IMG/VR virus record: IMGVR_UViG_3300031658_000201
Coordinates: 1 to 20,031 of that record
Origin: a virus
Strand: one strand, 5' to 3'
DNA: 20,031 bases
This document shows, one piece after another, positions 7,779 to 16,120 of the stretch. Numbering within the stretch: the stretch's first letter is position 1; each line of letters begins with the position of its first letter. The notes under the pieces are model-generated. The model ran no database searches and was not told the DNA's origin. It worked only from the letters and a program-made list of their open reading frames with translations. A program made the translations under genes and the position numbers.

Positions 7779-8498
7779 CTATACTGCCCTCATCGTATCT
7801 TCTTTATTGCTTAGAAGAATGCGTTTCATTGTGGTGATACCCTCTGTATACTCCCCTTTAGAGAAGTTAGCTTGTTCATGATTCTCTCTGAATAACCAAA
7901 GGTAATATTTAACCCTTGCTATTAGAACAGTGGAGAACTCTTCAGGAAAAGGTATAACCTCGGTTCCTAAAGTAAACCTAACAGCGGTGTTTGATACATT
8001 ATATTCTAACCAGTAACTCTTAGAAGGAACAGGAGATAAGCCAAACTTACCTGAAGGATGTCTAACGATAAACTTAGGTTCCCCTTGGCTACTAGCTAAA
8101 TAGTCTTGTGTTCTGCAATTAGCTATCCAAGAGTCATATGTAATTTCTACTAGGTTACGTACTATGGTAGGACTCACAGGATTCACAGCAGTAATATCCG
8201 TGTCTACCATAAGGAAAGTATTCCAGTCTGCTTCTAGTGCTAGGCCTCCTTGATTTATATCATACCATGTCTGACCTGCTACAACCTCTCGTTGTACGGT
8301 TTCTGGGGAGTTACCTCTTGGGGTTTGAAGCCAAGGCCATTTAGTTGATTGGTTACTTATATCAAAGTAAGCTCTATTAACAGCTTCTTTAGCGAACTGT
8401 TGTAATCCTCGGGTATTGTTAAACGTAGTGGATGTTAAAGGCACCTCGTTTACTTCCCTTAATCCTATGTTTAATATCTCAAGATAAGTATAAGACAT
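7779..8498 (-). CDS. Head-tail adaptor, tail tubular protein A-like (T7 gp11 type)
   Basis: It has a strong AAGGAG five bases before ATG. The protein begins with a helical segment YLEILNIGLREVNEVPL, followed by FNNTRGLQQFAKEAVNRAYFDI and a TKWPWLQT stretch. That order (short helix, 'ar..Q.fa..avn.a..di', then W-P-W/F-L) is characteristic of the small adaptor of podoviruses that docks on the portal. The remainder is mixed, with a 'G..W.DI' loop, RHPSGKFGLSPVPSKSYWLEY near the middle, and a helical C-terminus. Length (239 aa) is close to T7 gp11 (about 200 aa). It is the first gene after the capsid terminator. Family assignment is by pattern only. Confidence 0.85.
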   Translation of the reverse strand: MSYTYLEILNIGLREVNEVPLTSTTFNNTRGLQQFAKEAVNRAYFDISNQSTKWPWLQTPRGNSPETVQREVVAGQTWYDINQGGLALEADWNTFLMVDTDITAVNPVSPTIVRNLVEITYDSWIANCRTQDYLASSQGEPKFIVRHPSGKFGLSPVPSKSYWLEYNVSNTAVRFTLGTEVIPFPEEFSTVLIARVKYYLWLFRENHEQANFSKGEYTEGITTMKRILLSNKEDTMRAV

Positions 8499-8513
8499 GT
8501 TTACTCCTTAACG

Positions 8514-8547
8514 AAAAAAGGGACCCAACGTTTGATCATTGAGTCCC
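8514..8547 (-). terminator. Rho-independent terminator after the capsid gene
   Basis: In minus-strand RNA, GGGACUCAA pairs with UUGGGUCCC (nine pairs, one G-U) across a 10-base loop, followed at once by six U. It lies between the capsid gene and the tail adaptor. Partial termination here would make capsid mRNA more abundant than tail mRNA, the arrangement known from T7 (Tphi after gene 10). Confidence 0.85.
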
Positions 8548-8561
8548 TAATGAGTTCCTAA

Positions 8562-8579
8562 AGGTTACCGGAGTAACCT
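8562..8579 (-). other. Hairpin with UNCG tetraloop right after the capsid stop codon
   Basis: In minus-strand RNA, AGGUUAC and GUAACCU pair perfectly (7 bp) around UCCG. With its C-G closing pair this is the stable cUNCGg tetraloop type. It starts six bases after the capsid stop and has no U-tract, so it is more likely an mRNA-stabilising or processing element upstream of the true terminator than a terminator itself. Confidence 0.6.
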
Positions 8580-8585
8580 AGGGTC

Positions 8586-9614
8586 TTATACAGCGTATAT
8601 GCAATAAGCAACAGCTAATGATTCATCTTTAATCACAGCGCGACCATATACGTGTAAACCACGTACGATATCAGCGAAGGTCTTCTCAGAACGAATCTTC
8701 TCCATCTTATCAATGCAGCTAACAGTAGCTACAGCAGACATATGACCAGCCATTACGATATCACCGATAACACCGCCGTCATCAATAGTACCACCAGTGT
8801 ACTTGACTACGTTAGTTTGATCTTGAGCAGTTACTGAACTACCTGCAACATCCATAAGAGTGAAGCGCGGAGCGTTGTTAGTCTTATACAAAGAGAAACC
8901 ACGTAGCTTGCCATTCATAACAAGACCGTTCTTCAAACCACCTTCACCCTGATTGTAATCAGTAGAAAGTAATTTAGAGTCTGTACGAGCAAGTAATTCC
9001 ATGAAGCGAGGAGAAACTACAGCGTAGCGGCCTTCTTCAGGAACTTCAGCTTCATCTAGCTTTAAGCTAAGTAAAGACAAAAGGTTCAAAGGGTCAGTAT
9101 CACTTGAACCGTGGCCCAAAGTAATAACTGCGCCATCATCAGCAGCAGCAAGGTGAGAAGCAGCACCACCAACGATGTTAGCAACCTGTGCACCCTGTGA
9201 CATAAAGGTAAGAACCTCTTTATCATAAGTATTCTTAAGTGCATAAGTAGCACCAGAAGTAGCCATCTGTTCCCAGTTAACGTGAGCTAATTTACCTTCA
9301 ATGTCGTCAATTTGGAACTGAAACTTGTTCGCTTTATCGATTTGAATAGTAGTCTCGTTATCTGCTAAAGCTTCACTAGCGACTTCTTGGCCACGAGTAT
9401 AAGATGTAACACTGATAACAGGTTCTAGGATTATCTTGACTGAATCACCGTAAGACGCTAGTTCACCAAAGTAATCACTGTTAGTAATACCTTCAACAAC
9501 TGAAGCTGTACGGAAAAAGTTTAATACCTTCTGAGAGAAGATAATAGGTGAAAAGTTACCTGAAGGGCTGTTGGCACTAAAGTTAGTAGTAGCCGAGCCG
9601 TTAAAATATGACAT
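8586..9614 (-). CDS. Major capsid protein
   Basis: The gene lies between the scaffold and a terminator, the standard place for a capsid gene. ATG is preceded by AAAGGATAG. The 342-aa protein begins with a Ser/Asn/Gly-rich arm. It then has VLNFFRTASVVEGITNSDYF, GDSVKIILEPVISVTSYTRG and an IQIDKANKFQFQIDDIEG stretch followed by NWEQMATSGATYALKNTYDK. That order matches an HK97-fold E-loop/spine-helix region as seen in podovirus coat proteins. Later segments (EEGRYAVVSPRFMELLART, the MAGHMSAVATVSCID region, RGLHVYGRAVIK) fit the A-domain and closing strand. Coding looks more uniform and less CTAG-rich than its neighbours, as expected for a highly expressed gene, though I did not count codons. Confidence 0.92.
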   Translation of the reverse strand: MSYFNGSATTNFSANSPSGNFSPIIFSQKVLNFFRTASVVEGITNSDYFGELASYGDSVKIILEPVISVTSYTRGQEVASEALADNETTIQIDKANKFQFQIDDIEGKLAHVNWEQMATSGATYALKNTYDKEVLTFMSQGAQVANIVGGAASHLAAADDGAVITLGHGSSDTDPLNLLSLLSLKLDEAEVPEEGRYAVVSPRFMELLARTDSKLLSTDYNQGEGGLKNGLVMNGKLRGFSLYKTNNAPRFTLMDVAGSSVTAQDQTNVVKYTGGTIDDGGVIGDIVMAGHMSAVATVSCIDKMEKIRSEKTFADIVRGLHVYGRAVIKDESLAVAYCIYAV

Positions 9615-9639
9615 AATTGTCTATCCTTTAAATAAGAGT

Positions 9640-10479
9640 TTATTGACCGAAGGCAATACGATTCTCATTCTGTGCTAAAGTGATATGTTGTTCCCACTGA
9701 CCAAACTCTGCTGGTCGCATTCTACTTATTTCGCTTTCGGTCCATACGTATGTGGGGTTATTTCTATCAACTTTCTCAGGGGATGTCTGTGATGTATTCA
9801 TCTTTGTAGACTGGTCACCTTGAGGACTCACAGGAACTTGATTCGCTTGCGCTGAATGTGTTGTACCCAAACCTTGTTCGTATTTGTACAGAGAGATAGC
9901 TTGTATCGCCTGCTCAAATCCTGTAGGGTTTTCATAAATCCACTTTTGAAGTTCCGCACTTTGACGCTCGGCCCACTGGTGAAAACGATCGTCATCAATG
10001 ATGCTATCGAAGTCAGGGTGTACCTTACGTATCTCAAGTTGCGCTTTATCAATCTTGGATGATGTTAAATCATTTGTTAATGTAGCTAAAGTGGTATCAT
10101 ATGTTCCCATTTGGGTCTGTACCATGTTTGCTGCAATAGCTTCGATTCGTGCGTATCCTTCAGGATCTGCTGTTCTCATGGACGCCATTTCTTCTGGGGT
10201 CTTAGGAATAAGCAAAGGCTGTACGTTTTGATTCTTCAACTGTTCACGTTCAGTATCCCAAGATTGCTCTTGTTTACTTTTGTAACGTTGTAGGTCTTTG
10301 TAACGCTTCTCCCAATCGTGGGTAGGTACCACGGGAGTTTCTACTGTTGCGTTCGGATTAGCAAGATCTTTCTGCGCTTGATCATGAGCTTCAACTGAGT
10401 CAATGTCTGCCTGATGGCGAGGATTAACTGATCGGGTGGCTCTGCCTAGTAGTGTTGCGTTAGGTTCTGTTTGGGGCAT
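9640..10479 (-). CDS. Capsid scaffolding protein
   Basis: It lies directly upstream of the capsid gene with GGAG eight bases before ATG. The 279-aa protein is highly charged and Gln-rich with almost no hydrophobic core. It has an early helix with WEKRYKDLQRYKSKQEQSW, the coiled-coil pattern usual in phage scaffolds, then a KTPEEMASMRTADPEGYARI stretch, a second helical region HPDFDSIIDDDRFHQW, and a disordered Gln/Ser/Pro linker (~205-240). It ends in a short structured segment (TESEISRMRPAEFGQWEQHI) likely to contact the coat protein. It would be removed or degraded during maturation; no protease gene was recognised in this window. Confidence 0.88.
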   Translation of the reverse strand: MPQTEPNATLLGRATRSVNPRHQADIDSVEAHDQAQKDLANPNATVETPVVPTHDWEKRYKDLQRYKSKQEQSWDTEREQLKNQNVQPLLIPKTPEEMASMRTADPEGYARIEAIAANMVQTQMGTYDTTLATLTNDLTSSKIDKAQLEIRKVHPDFDSIIDDDRFHQWAERQSAELQKWIYENPTGFEQAIQAISLYKYEQGLGTTHSAQANQVPVSPQGDQSTKMNTSQTSPEKVDRNNPTYVWTESEISRMRPAEFGQWEQHITLAQNENRIAFGQ

Positions 10480-10568
10480 TGTATTCTCCGTCTAGGTCGT
10501 CCGTGTGAGGTACCAAAAGGATCTCTTACTTCAGGGTGCTAGTATTTGATTGATGGTAGAGAGGTTCG

Positions 10569-10787
10569 TTATGATCTCTCTTCCGTTTTAAGTTGTGAGT
10601 GTAGTTTAGAAATATTATCCAGAGTACTAATAGCACCTTGGGTTTTCTTAAGCTCACTCTCATTGCAATTTAGTAATATAAGAACGAGTCTTTCCTTCTC
10701 AGCGGACAGATATTCTTCCATTAAATACCACAAAGGCCCCTTGAGTAAGGGAGCCAATGCTTTTGCTGGTGATTTACGTACCTCCAT
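10569..10787 (-). CDS. 72-aa protein between portal and scaffold
   Basis: The ATG overlaps the portal stop by one base (TAATG). The protein is helical and charged: a first amphipathic helix (KALAPLLKGPLWYLMEEYL), a second (EKERLVLILLNCNESELKK) and a third toward the C-terminus. Small helical proteins of this kind are common between portal and scaffold genes in marine podoviruses, but I cannot name a function. The coupling to portal translation argues that it is real and made at similar levels. A role in procapsid assembly is inferred only from position. Confidence 0.75.
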   Translation of the reverse strand: MEVRKSPAKALAPLLKGPLWYLMEEYLSAEKERLVLILLNCNESELKKTQGAISTLDNISKLHSQLKTEERS

Positions 10788-12952
10788 TATACTCCCTCGG
10801 CGTTTCCTGCGCCCTCAGTGTTCGCTGTGGCGTTTGAAGTCCCGGGTGGCCCTTGGGGTACTGGAGCGCCTTCTGTGGCCCCTGCGGCTCCCTGAGCGCC
10901 TCCTGCGGTACCAATGAGCTGTGCATATATCTTAGCTTCATCCATATCGTTAATAGCTTCATTAGGATCCATATCTAAACCCTTAACATACTCCCTAACT
11001 AGATAAGACATCTTAATCATCGGAGCGATAGCAGGGTTAGCAGCTAGTTGTAGTAGGCCTGAGATTCTTTGTACTTTAATCTCGTTCTTAGTGAAGCTAC
11101 GGATACCAGTGGCTATTACTTCTAAATCACCTTTAGGTATGTTCTCGCTATTGAACTGTTGATTCCAGTAAAACAACATCTTACCCATTGGTTGTAACAT
11201 ATCATCATCAATGTTTCTCAACACTGTTTTAATGTTAAGACTAGCGTTCTCTAGTATCATGTTAAGACCAGAAGCTGTACGTCCGGTCCCACTGACGCCT
11301 GTTTGACCGTGGGAAACCGATGGGATACCTGTGGCTTCATCAGCTTGCCTACGGAACTGTTCCATCATCTGTATATTCTCATTAGCAGTAGAAGGGAACT
11401 TGATAGCATGTACAGCAGCGCCGGGTTGTCCACCTTGTCTACGGAATATCTTACCGGGGTGTACCGACATATCCTGACCGGGAACTAGCATAGTTTCATC
11501 TACATCTAGTATAACGTTACCTGCTAATGCTAAGTTATCTACAGCTAGTCTAGCAAAACCATTCATCATCTTCTGGGCGTCTTCCATTGTTTCTGGGACA
11601 CCAATACCGTATAAGTTGTAAGGGTTCTGTTCATAGTTCATTAAGAAGTAAGGTAATCTCTTAGGTAAGAAAGGATTAACCATAACACGTAATATCTCAC
11701 TACCACATAACCAAAGGTTAACTTGAACCTGACCTGTTATATCATCTACGAAATCCACTAAGCCATGTTCGTGGGCTTCCTCGGAACTCATGTAACCCCA
11801 GTATTCTAGTACTTCCCATAGTCGACCTTTATTCATGGATACGTCTTTTTCCCGTACCTCAAACTCAAACCGCCTGTCTACGTAGTTACTACCTGAAACA
11901 ATACACTTATCAATTACATCTGCCTTGAATAGTTCCCTAGCCTTAAGGTCTCTAAGTTGTTTAGCAGTCATACGGTGTCTTTCTATTACCCATTCAGCAT
12001 CATCAAATTGCATAGCATTAGGGTCAATATATAAATCCCAGCAAGAGATAGCATGTATCTTAGGAAACTTCTTAGTTTCAGGGGTATACTTTCCTTCTGT
12101 CCATTTAGGTAATACTTTCTTCTCAGTAAATACACCCTTCATGATACCAGTACCCAACAAGCAGGCTTCAAACACAGAAGACCTAAGTTCTTTATGTGCG
12201 TTGCTTTCTTCCAGCTGATCCAGTATAACCTTAGTCATCTGCTCTGCTGCTCTACCACTAGGAGACATCTGAGAGAACTGAGTACCATCACTCTTATCAT
12301 GTCCTTCATTCATACTAGCATATAGAGGGTCTGACTTTTTCCAAGAGAGAGAATCCATACCAGAGCCGGGTTCTAGTTCCCTACCATCACCTTCAAAACC
12401 TAAACCAAAGTCTTCTTGGGAATCTCCTTGAGAAGGTCCCTCAGGAACCTCTTGTCCTTCTTCAGGACCACTCTGGTTTCCCGGGGCATTCGTTACAACT
12501 GAAGGAACTCCATCAGGAACAGGGGTTGGTTCAATCATTAGAGGGAAACGTGAGTTCTGCATTAAGGACTCCATAATCTGCGAGTAAGCAGCACGGGTCT
12601 TTACAGTAGTTGTTCTTATGTAAGGTTTGTGTATTTCTGATTCACGGAATAAAGATTGACCTTGGTTCTTATCACCAGAGATATCATCCTCAGCACGATA
12701 TGCTTTTATATTCTTTAACCATTGAGCTTCAACATTGATACGAGCATTCTCTGCTTCTTCCAAGTTTCCCTTAATACGAGCTACTAGGGGAGACATCATC
12801 TGTTGTAGTTCTTCTTCCGGGGATACCTTACTCCCATCTACTGTGGGTTGTACTTGGGATTCCTCGGGTTGTACTTGATTTGCAAAAGGGTTATTCTCTT
12901 CTTCTTTCTTCTTCGGTTTTGTTATTAGTGATTTACTGGTTTTAGTGTCCAT
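10787..12952 (-). CDS. Portal protein
   Basis: Strong AAGGAG six bases upstream of ATG. At 721 aa the length fits podovirus portals of the P22/N4 kind. After a charged, disordered ~45-residue N-terminus comes a helical region. Residues ~142-232 form a Pro/Gly/Glu/Asp-rich insertion. The core follows: HAISCWDLYIDPNAMQFDDA, KRLPYFLMNYEQNPYNLYG with GVPE, and DEATGIPSVSHG followed by GRTASGLNMILENAS, motifs recurrent in podovirus portals. The last ~42 residues are low-complexity Gly/Ala/Pro/Gln. It forms the dodecameric DNA channel and docks TerL outside and the adaptor after packaging. The acidic insertion and the tail are likely disordered loops. Confidence 0.92.
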   Translation of the reverse strand: MDTKTSKSLITKPKKKEEENNPFANQVQPEESQVQPTVDGSKVSPEEELQQMMSPLVARIKGNLEEAENARINVEAQWLKNIKAYRAEDDISGDKNQGQSLFRESEIHKPYIRTTTVKTRAAYSQIMESLMQNSRFPLMIEPTPVPDGVPSVVTNAPGNQSGPEEGQEVPEGPSQGDSQEDFGLGFEGDGRELEPGSGMDSLSWKKSDPLYASMNEGHDKSDGTQFSQMSPSGRAAEQMTKVILDQLEESNAHKELRSSVFEACLLGTGIMKGVFTEKKVLPKWTEGKYTPETKKFPKIHAISCWDLYIDPNAMQFDDAEWVIERHRMTAKQLRDLKARELFKADVIDKCIVSGSNYVDRRFEFEVREKDVSMNKGRLWEVLEYWGYMSSEEAHEHGLVDFVDDITGQVQVNLWLCGSEILRVMVNPFLPKRLPYFLMNYEQNPYNLYGIGVPETMEDAQKMMNGFARLAVDNLALAGNVILDVDETMLVPGQDMSVHPGKIFRRQGGQPGAAVHAIKFPSTANENIQMMEQFRRQADEATGIPSVSHGQTGVSGTGRTASGLNMILENASLNIKTVLRNIDDDMLQPMGKMLFYWNQQFNSENIPKGDLEVIATGIRSFTKNEIKVQRISGLLQLAANPAIAPMIKMSYLVREYVKGLDMDPNEAINDMDEAKIYAQLIGTAGGAQGAAGATEGAPVPQGPPGTSNATANTEGAGNAEGV

Positions 12953-13014
12953 TAAGAACTCCTTATATTAGTTAAAGTAAGGAGCATTGCGCTCAGGGGA
13001 AAAACGGGAAAGAC

Positions 13015-13041
13015 GGGATTCCGCAGGTATCAGGGAATCCC
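13015..13041 (-). terminator. Possible weak terminator or processing hairpin between terL and portal
   Basis: In minus-strand RNA, GGGAUUCC pairs with GGAAUCCC (8 bp) over an 11-base loop, 13 bases after the terL stop. What follows is pyrimidine-rich (GUCUUUCCCGUUUUUCCCC), not a clean U-run, so an attenuating terminator or mRNA end is possible but not certain. Confidence 0.45.
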
Positions 13042-13054
13042 TATTTAGTACAAG

Positions 13055-15088
13055 CTAACTGAAGTAGCCTTGGTATCTTTTATCTTCTTGTGCGGAGGTT
13101 TTATACCTCATGTTTCTTTCAGCAATAGTAAGATGAGAAGGACGAGAACTACACATATAACGTAAGCAATCTAACATATCCCAATGATGCATACGACCCT
13201 TGGTTTTTATACGTTTCTCATCGATATCATCAGGCTTCTTATCATTACGTCTAGCAGAAGCTAATTGGTCGATAAGTAGAACACAGGAGCTATGGATAAG
13301 AATACCCGTGAGACCTGTGTCTGGGTCGACCAGTAATCTATTGTGTATTTGGTTCCATCCTGCCTCACGGTTCCTATCAGCGGGTTTAGGTACTAACCCT
13401 TGTTTCGCTATTATCTCTCGAACCCCGGGACCTGTGTGTCCTGTGTTATTAAACACTGAGTGATCGATAACCCTAGAAACCCCTTGAGGTAAAAACCCTT
13501 CAGCTTCCTTAACAGCTATTGCCCACTTCTCGTGAACATGATGTAAACACTCTAACTCTTGGTATACAAATAGTAAACCTGTGGTAGGGCATATTTGACC
13601 CCAAAGACTACAAGCAGGGTCTTTAAAACCATAATCCAGACTGTTTATAACAGACCAATGCATAGGAGGCATCTCATCAGTAACATGTACGTGAGTACTG
13701 AAGGTGAACATATTGTCATCCCCAACCATCCAATCACCTTCCAACATCTGTTTACGTTTGACCTCAGGCAAAGCCATGAGCATCTTACGGTAAGGAGATA
13801 TCGTTTGTCCTTCTTTAGGTGTATCTAGGTGAGGGTTATCCTCTAGTTTCGCAGGTATAAATCTATAAGAGAGACCATCTGCGTAGAAAGTAGTATTAGG
13901 TTCAGCAGGGTCAATAAAGGTCTCTTTAACCCAAGGCGCACCACCCGGGTTAGCTGATGCTCTTATGTAGCAATCAATATTAGGATTAGCTGAACGAAGT
14001 CTTGATTTAAGAAACACGAAACCTTCATCGCTCCTTTGGTGCTGAATCTCATCAAATCCGATGTAAGCATAGGGAAGTCCTTGGTAGTTTTCTAGATCTT
14101 CGGCTCTATCTAAGTAACCGAACTGTATGGTAGCCCCTGAAGGAAAGTACCAGACGTTCTCTGATTTGTTGTAGTTAGCTCCGGGAAAAGCTTTGGGGTA
14201 TAATGTTCTACTAACGCCTATCAGTTCTTTAAGCATGGGAGACGTACGTCTAATTAGGAGTCCCCTATAATCTTCATACTGACAGTACCTAAGAACATCT
14301 ATAAGCATGGCGTAACTTTTACCGCCGCCCGCCGCACCTCCATACAATACTATATCCTCCCCCGCAGAATGAAACTCAGCTTGCTTTGGTGTGGGTTCAT
14401 ATAGTACTTTCTTATTCTGAGCTTTAATCTCTGCTACGTGTTCTGAAACAGATGAGGCTATCTTACTTTTACTTTTGGTACGTAAATCAGCAATTACTTC
14501 CGAGGGTTTACTAGTCTTAGCAGCTATCTTGGCTAAACGTCTGCGACTAAGTTCTAGTTCTTTAGTTGCGGTCTTAACATCCCTGCGACCATTGGCTACC
14601 TTTCTGGCTTCTGCTAACTGTTTATTCTGTGCCTCAGTAAAATTAGAACTTCTCTTCCTCCCATTGGCTTCATTAATAGCTCTCTGTTTATCTGCACGTA
14701 CTGTTTCTGCTTTACGTTTATCTTTAAGGTTTAACTTAGTCTCAGCACGATTCCATATGTTGTTAAGCTGACCTTGGGAACTAACGACATAACCTAGGCT
14801 TTCTAGATTAACCACGCTCTGTTTAACAGTGGTCGTTTTAGTATACCTGTTAGCTATCATTGCTTGAATATAAGGAACATATTTCTCTAGTATAGGTAAA
14901 TAGAATCCTTTAGTATCCGTGGGTTCATGTGCTAAGGGGTGTTTAATAGAACGTACTGGGTTAAACAATAGCATTCTTAGATCACTATCTAGATCCTTAT
15001 TCAATTCATACATCTTTTCTAACACATGTTCACTAGGGTAACCTAATTTAGGGTTGCCATAGGTCTTGAGAGTCTCTAGGAGGTTCAT
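13055..15088 (-). CDS. terL: Terminase large subunit with ~225-aa N-terminal extension
   Basis: It is the packaging motor ATPase and headful/site nuclease. AGGA precedes ATG by eight bases. Motifs visible: Walker A GGAAGGGKS (250-258), Walker B YIGFDEI (342-348), coupling motif SANPGG (378-383), then RNase H-like nuclease acidic residues at LDYG (D485), VIDH (D542) and HHWDMLD (D637/D640). The ATPase domain begins only near residue 230. The preceding part has an N-terminal region with a possible helix-turn-helix (TTTVKQSVVNLESLGYVVS, ~85-103) and a Lys/Arg/Ala-rich helical stretch (~115-225). TerL proteins usually start close to their ATPase domain, so this extension is unusual. It may bind DNA or TerS. 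No frameshift is seen. Confidence 0.95.
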   Translation of the reverse strand: MNLLETLKTYGNPKLGYPSEHVLEKMYELNKDLDSDLRMLLFNPVRSIKHPLAHEPTDTKGFYLPILEKYVPYIQAMIANRYTKTTTVKQSVVNLESLGYVVSSQGQLNNIWNRAETKLNLKDKRKAETVRADKQRAINEANGRKRSSNFTEAQNKQLAEARKVANGRRDVKTATKELELSRRRLAKIAAKTSKPSEVIADLRTKSKSKIASSVSEHVAEIKAQNKKVLYEPTPKQAEFHSAGEDIVLYGGAAGGGKSYAMLIDVLRYCQYEDYRGLLIRRTSPMLKELIGVSRTLYPKAFPGANYNKSENVWYFPSGATIQFGYLDRAEDLENYQGLPYAYIGFDEIQHQRSDEGFVFLKSRLRSANPNIDCYIRASANPGGAPWVKETFIDPAEPNTTFYADGLSYRFIPAKLEDNPHLDTPKEGQTISPYRKMLMALPEVKRKQMLEGDWMVGDDNMFTFSTHVHVTDEMPPMHWSVINSLDYGFKDPACSLWGQICPTTGLLFVYQELECLHHVHEKWAIAVKEAEGFLPQGVSRVIDHSVFNNTGHTGPGVREIIAKQGLVPKPADRNREAGWNQIHNRLLVDPDTGLTGILIHSSCVLLIDQLASARRNDKKPDDIDEKRIKTKGRMHHWDMLDCLRYMCSSRPSHLTIAERNMRYKTSAQEDKRYQGYFS

Positions 15089-15120
15089 AGAGGTGTTCCT
15101 GTGGTTAAACCTAAGTTACC

Positions 15121-15549
15121 CTAGGTCTCTGGGGTTATATCCTCGTAGGAAGCTTCTAAGGCCTCCTGAGTAGGTACTATACTTTTACCGGGTAGCAGGA
15201 ATATACCATTAGTACTCTCAATCTGCACATCCACAGCAGTATGACGTGTTAGGCCTGCTCTATCCATGATATCAGCACTCGCTTTTAGCCTTAACTCACC
15301 TTTCTCGGTGTTAGCATCAGCAGACATCATATCAACCATAGTATTCACAGCTTTAACTGTGCCTAGAACAAGTCTATCACGTTGCCTTTCTAGTATTTCA
15401 TCCTTTAACTGCTTACCTAACCTATAAGCGTAGGTCCTACTACATTCAAGTTTATCTGCTATCACTGCTATGGGGTCCCCTTCTTCAAGTAACTCCATGA
15501 ATAACTCATGTTTTGCCGTGAGTACAGTGGGTGCTGTGGTTTTACTCAT
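15121..15549 (-). CDS. terS: Terminase small subunit
   Basis: It lies immediately upstream of terL and starts by TAATG overlap with the sigma-like gene; AGGA precedes ATG by eight bases. The 142-aa protein has an N-terminal helix-turn-helix (~12-50: HELFMELLEEGDPIAVIADK, then CSRTYAYRLGKQL), a central helical oligomerisation region (~50-100, ending RLKASADIMDRAGLTRHT), and a C-terminal tail with IFLLPGK. This is the usual architecture of small terminases, which recognise viral DNA and form a ring that loads TerL. The identification rests on layout plus location. Confidence 0.85.
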   Translation of the reverse strand: MSKTTAPTVLTAKHELFMELLEEGDPIAVIADKLECSRTYAYRLGKQLKDEILERQRDRLVLGTVKAVNTMVDMMSADANTEKGELRLKASADIMDRAGLTRHTAVDVQIESTNGIFLLPGKSIVPTQEALEASYEDITPET

Positions 15550-16088
15550 TATATTTTTCCTAGAATTCTATTTATAGAACTACGAAGTTTAACTTTAAGT
15601 CTTCTTAGGGTACGTTCGTCCATCCCTAGTTCCTTAGCGATAGCCTCATTAGTAGCATCACTGTTAATTAGTAAGTAGAAGCTGAATGTTTCATCGCTTA
15701 ACTCAGTAAACAGGAGAAGTTCCAAATCTCTTAGGTGATCGGAGGAATCTCCTTCAATTAAGGATTCTCTATCAGAGGTAGAACCATCTTCAGGGTTAAC
15801 CAAAGGCTTAAGGTCCTTTACTACTATTCTTCCTTTTCTATATAAATCAGAGAAGATACTAGCGGTTGCCATCTTAACATAGCGATACGTTAGGTACTCG
15901 GGTTTCGCTGCTAATACTTTCTCACATATAGACATTATGATATCTTCATTAGTAAGCATATCGTCTATGTTGTGAAGGGAGGCGTTGGGGTTAGCTTTAG
16001 GAAGCAGGTTATTAACACATTCTGAAGCAGCTCGTAGTAGTTCTTCTATTGGGAGTACTATGGTGCTTGGGGGTAATTCTTTTAACAT
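15549..16088 (-). CDS. Sigma-70-like (ECF-type) helix-turn-helix protein
   Basis: This is the first gene of the morphogenesis operon, about 30 bases downstream of a near-consensus promoter, coupled to terS by TAATG. The 179-aa protein follows a two-domain ECF sigma layout. Residues ~45-86 resemble region 2 (TNEDIIMSICEKVL, then YVKMATASIFSDLYRKGR, comparable to the 'EDi...v....f..Wly.iarN...D..Rr..r' pattern). A polar linker (~90-118) follows, then region 4 (~120-175: LELLLFTELSDETFSFYLLI, then ATNEAIAKELGMDERTLRRL and KVKLRSSI), a clear helix-turn-helix. ECF factors bind core RNA polymerase and direct it to specific promoters. Here it could redirect transcription to phage genes. It could also be a DNA-binding packaging or regulatory protein that only resembles sigma factors; similarity is by eye. 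Confidence 0.65.
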   Translation of the reverse strand: MLKELPPSTIVLPIEELLRAASECVNNLLPKANPNASLHNIDDMLTNEDIIMSICEKVLAAKPEYLTYRYVKMATASIFSDLYRKGRIVVKDLKPLVNPEDGSTSDRESLIEGDSSDHLRDLELLLFTELSDETFSFYLLINSDATNEAIAKELGMDERTLRRLKVKLRSSINRILGKI

Positions 16089-16120
16089 TAGTTTACCTAG
16101 GTATTGTTTAGTATGGACCC

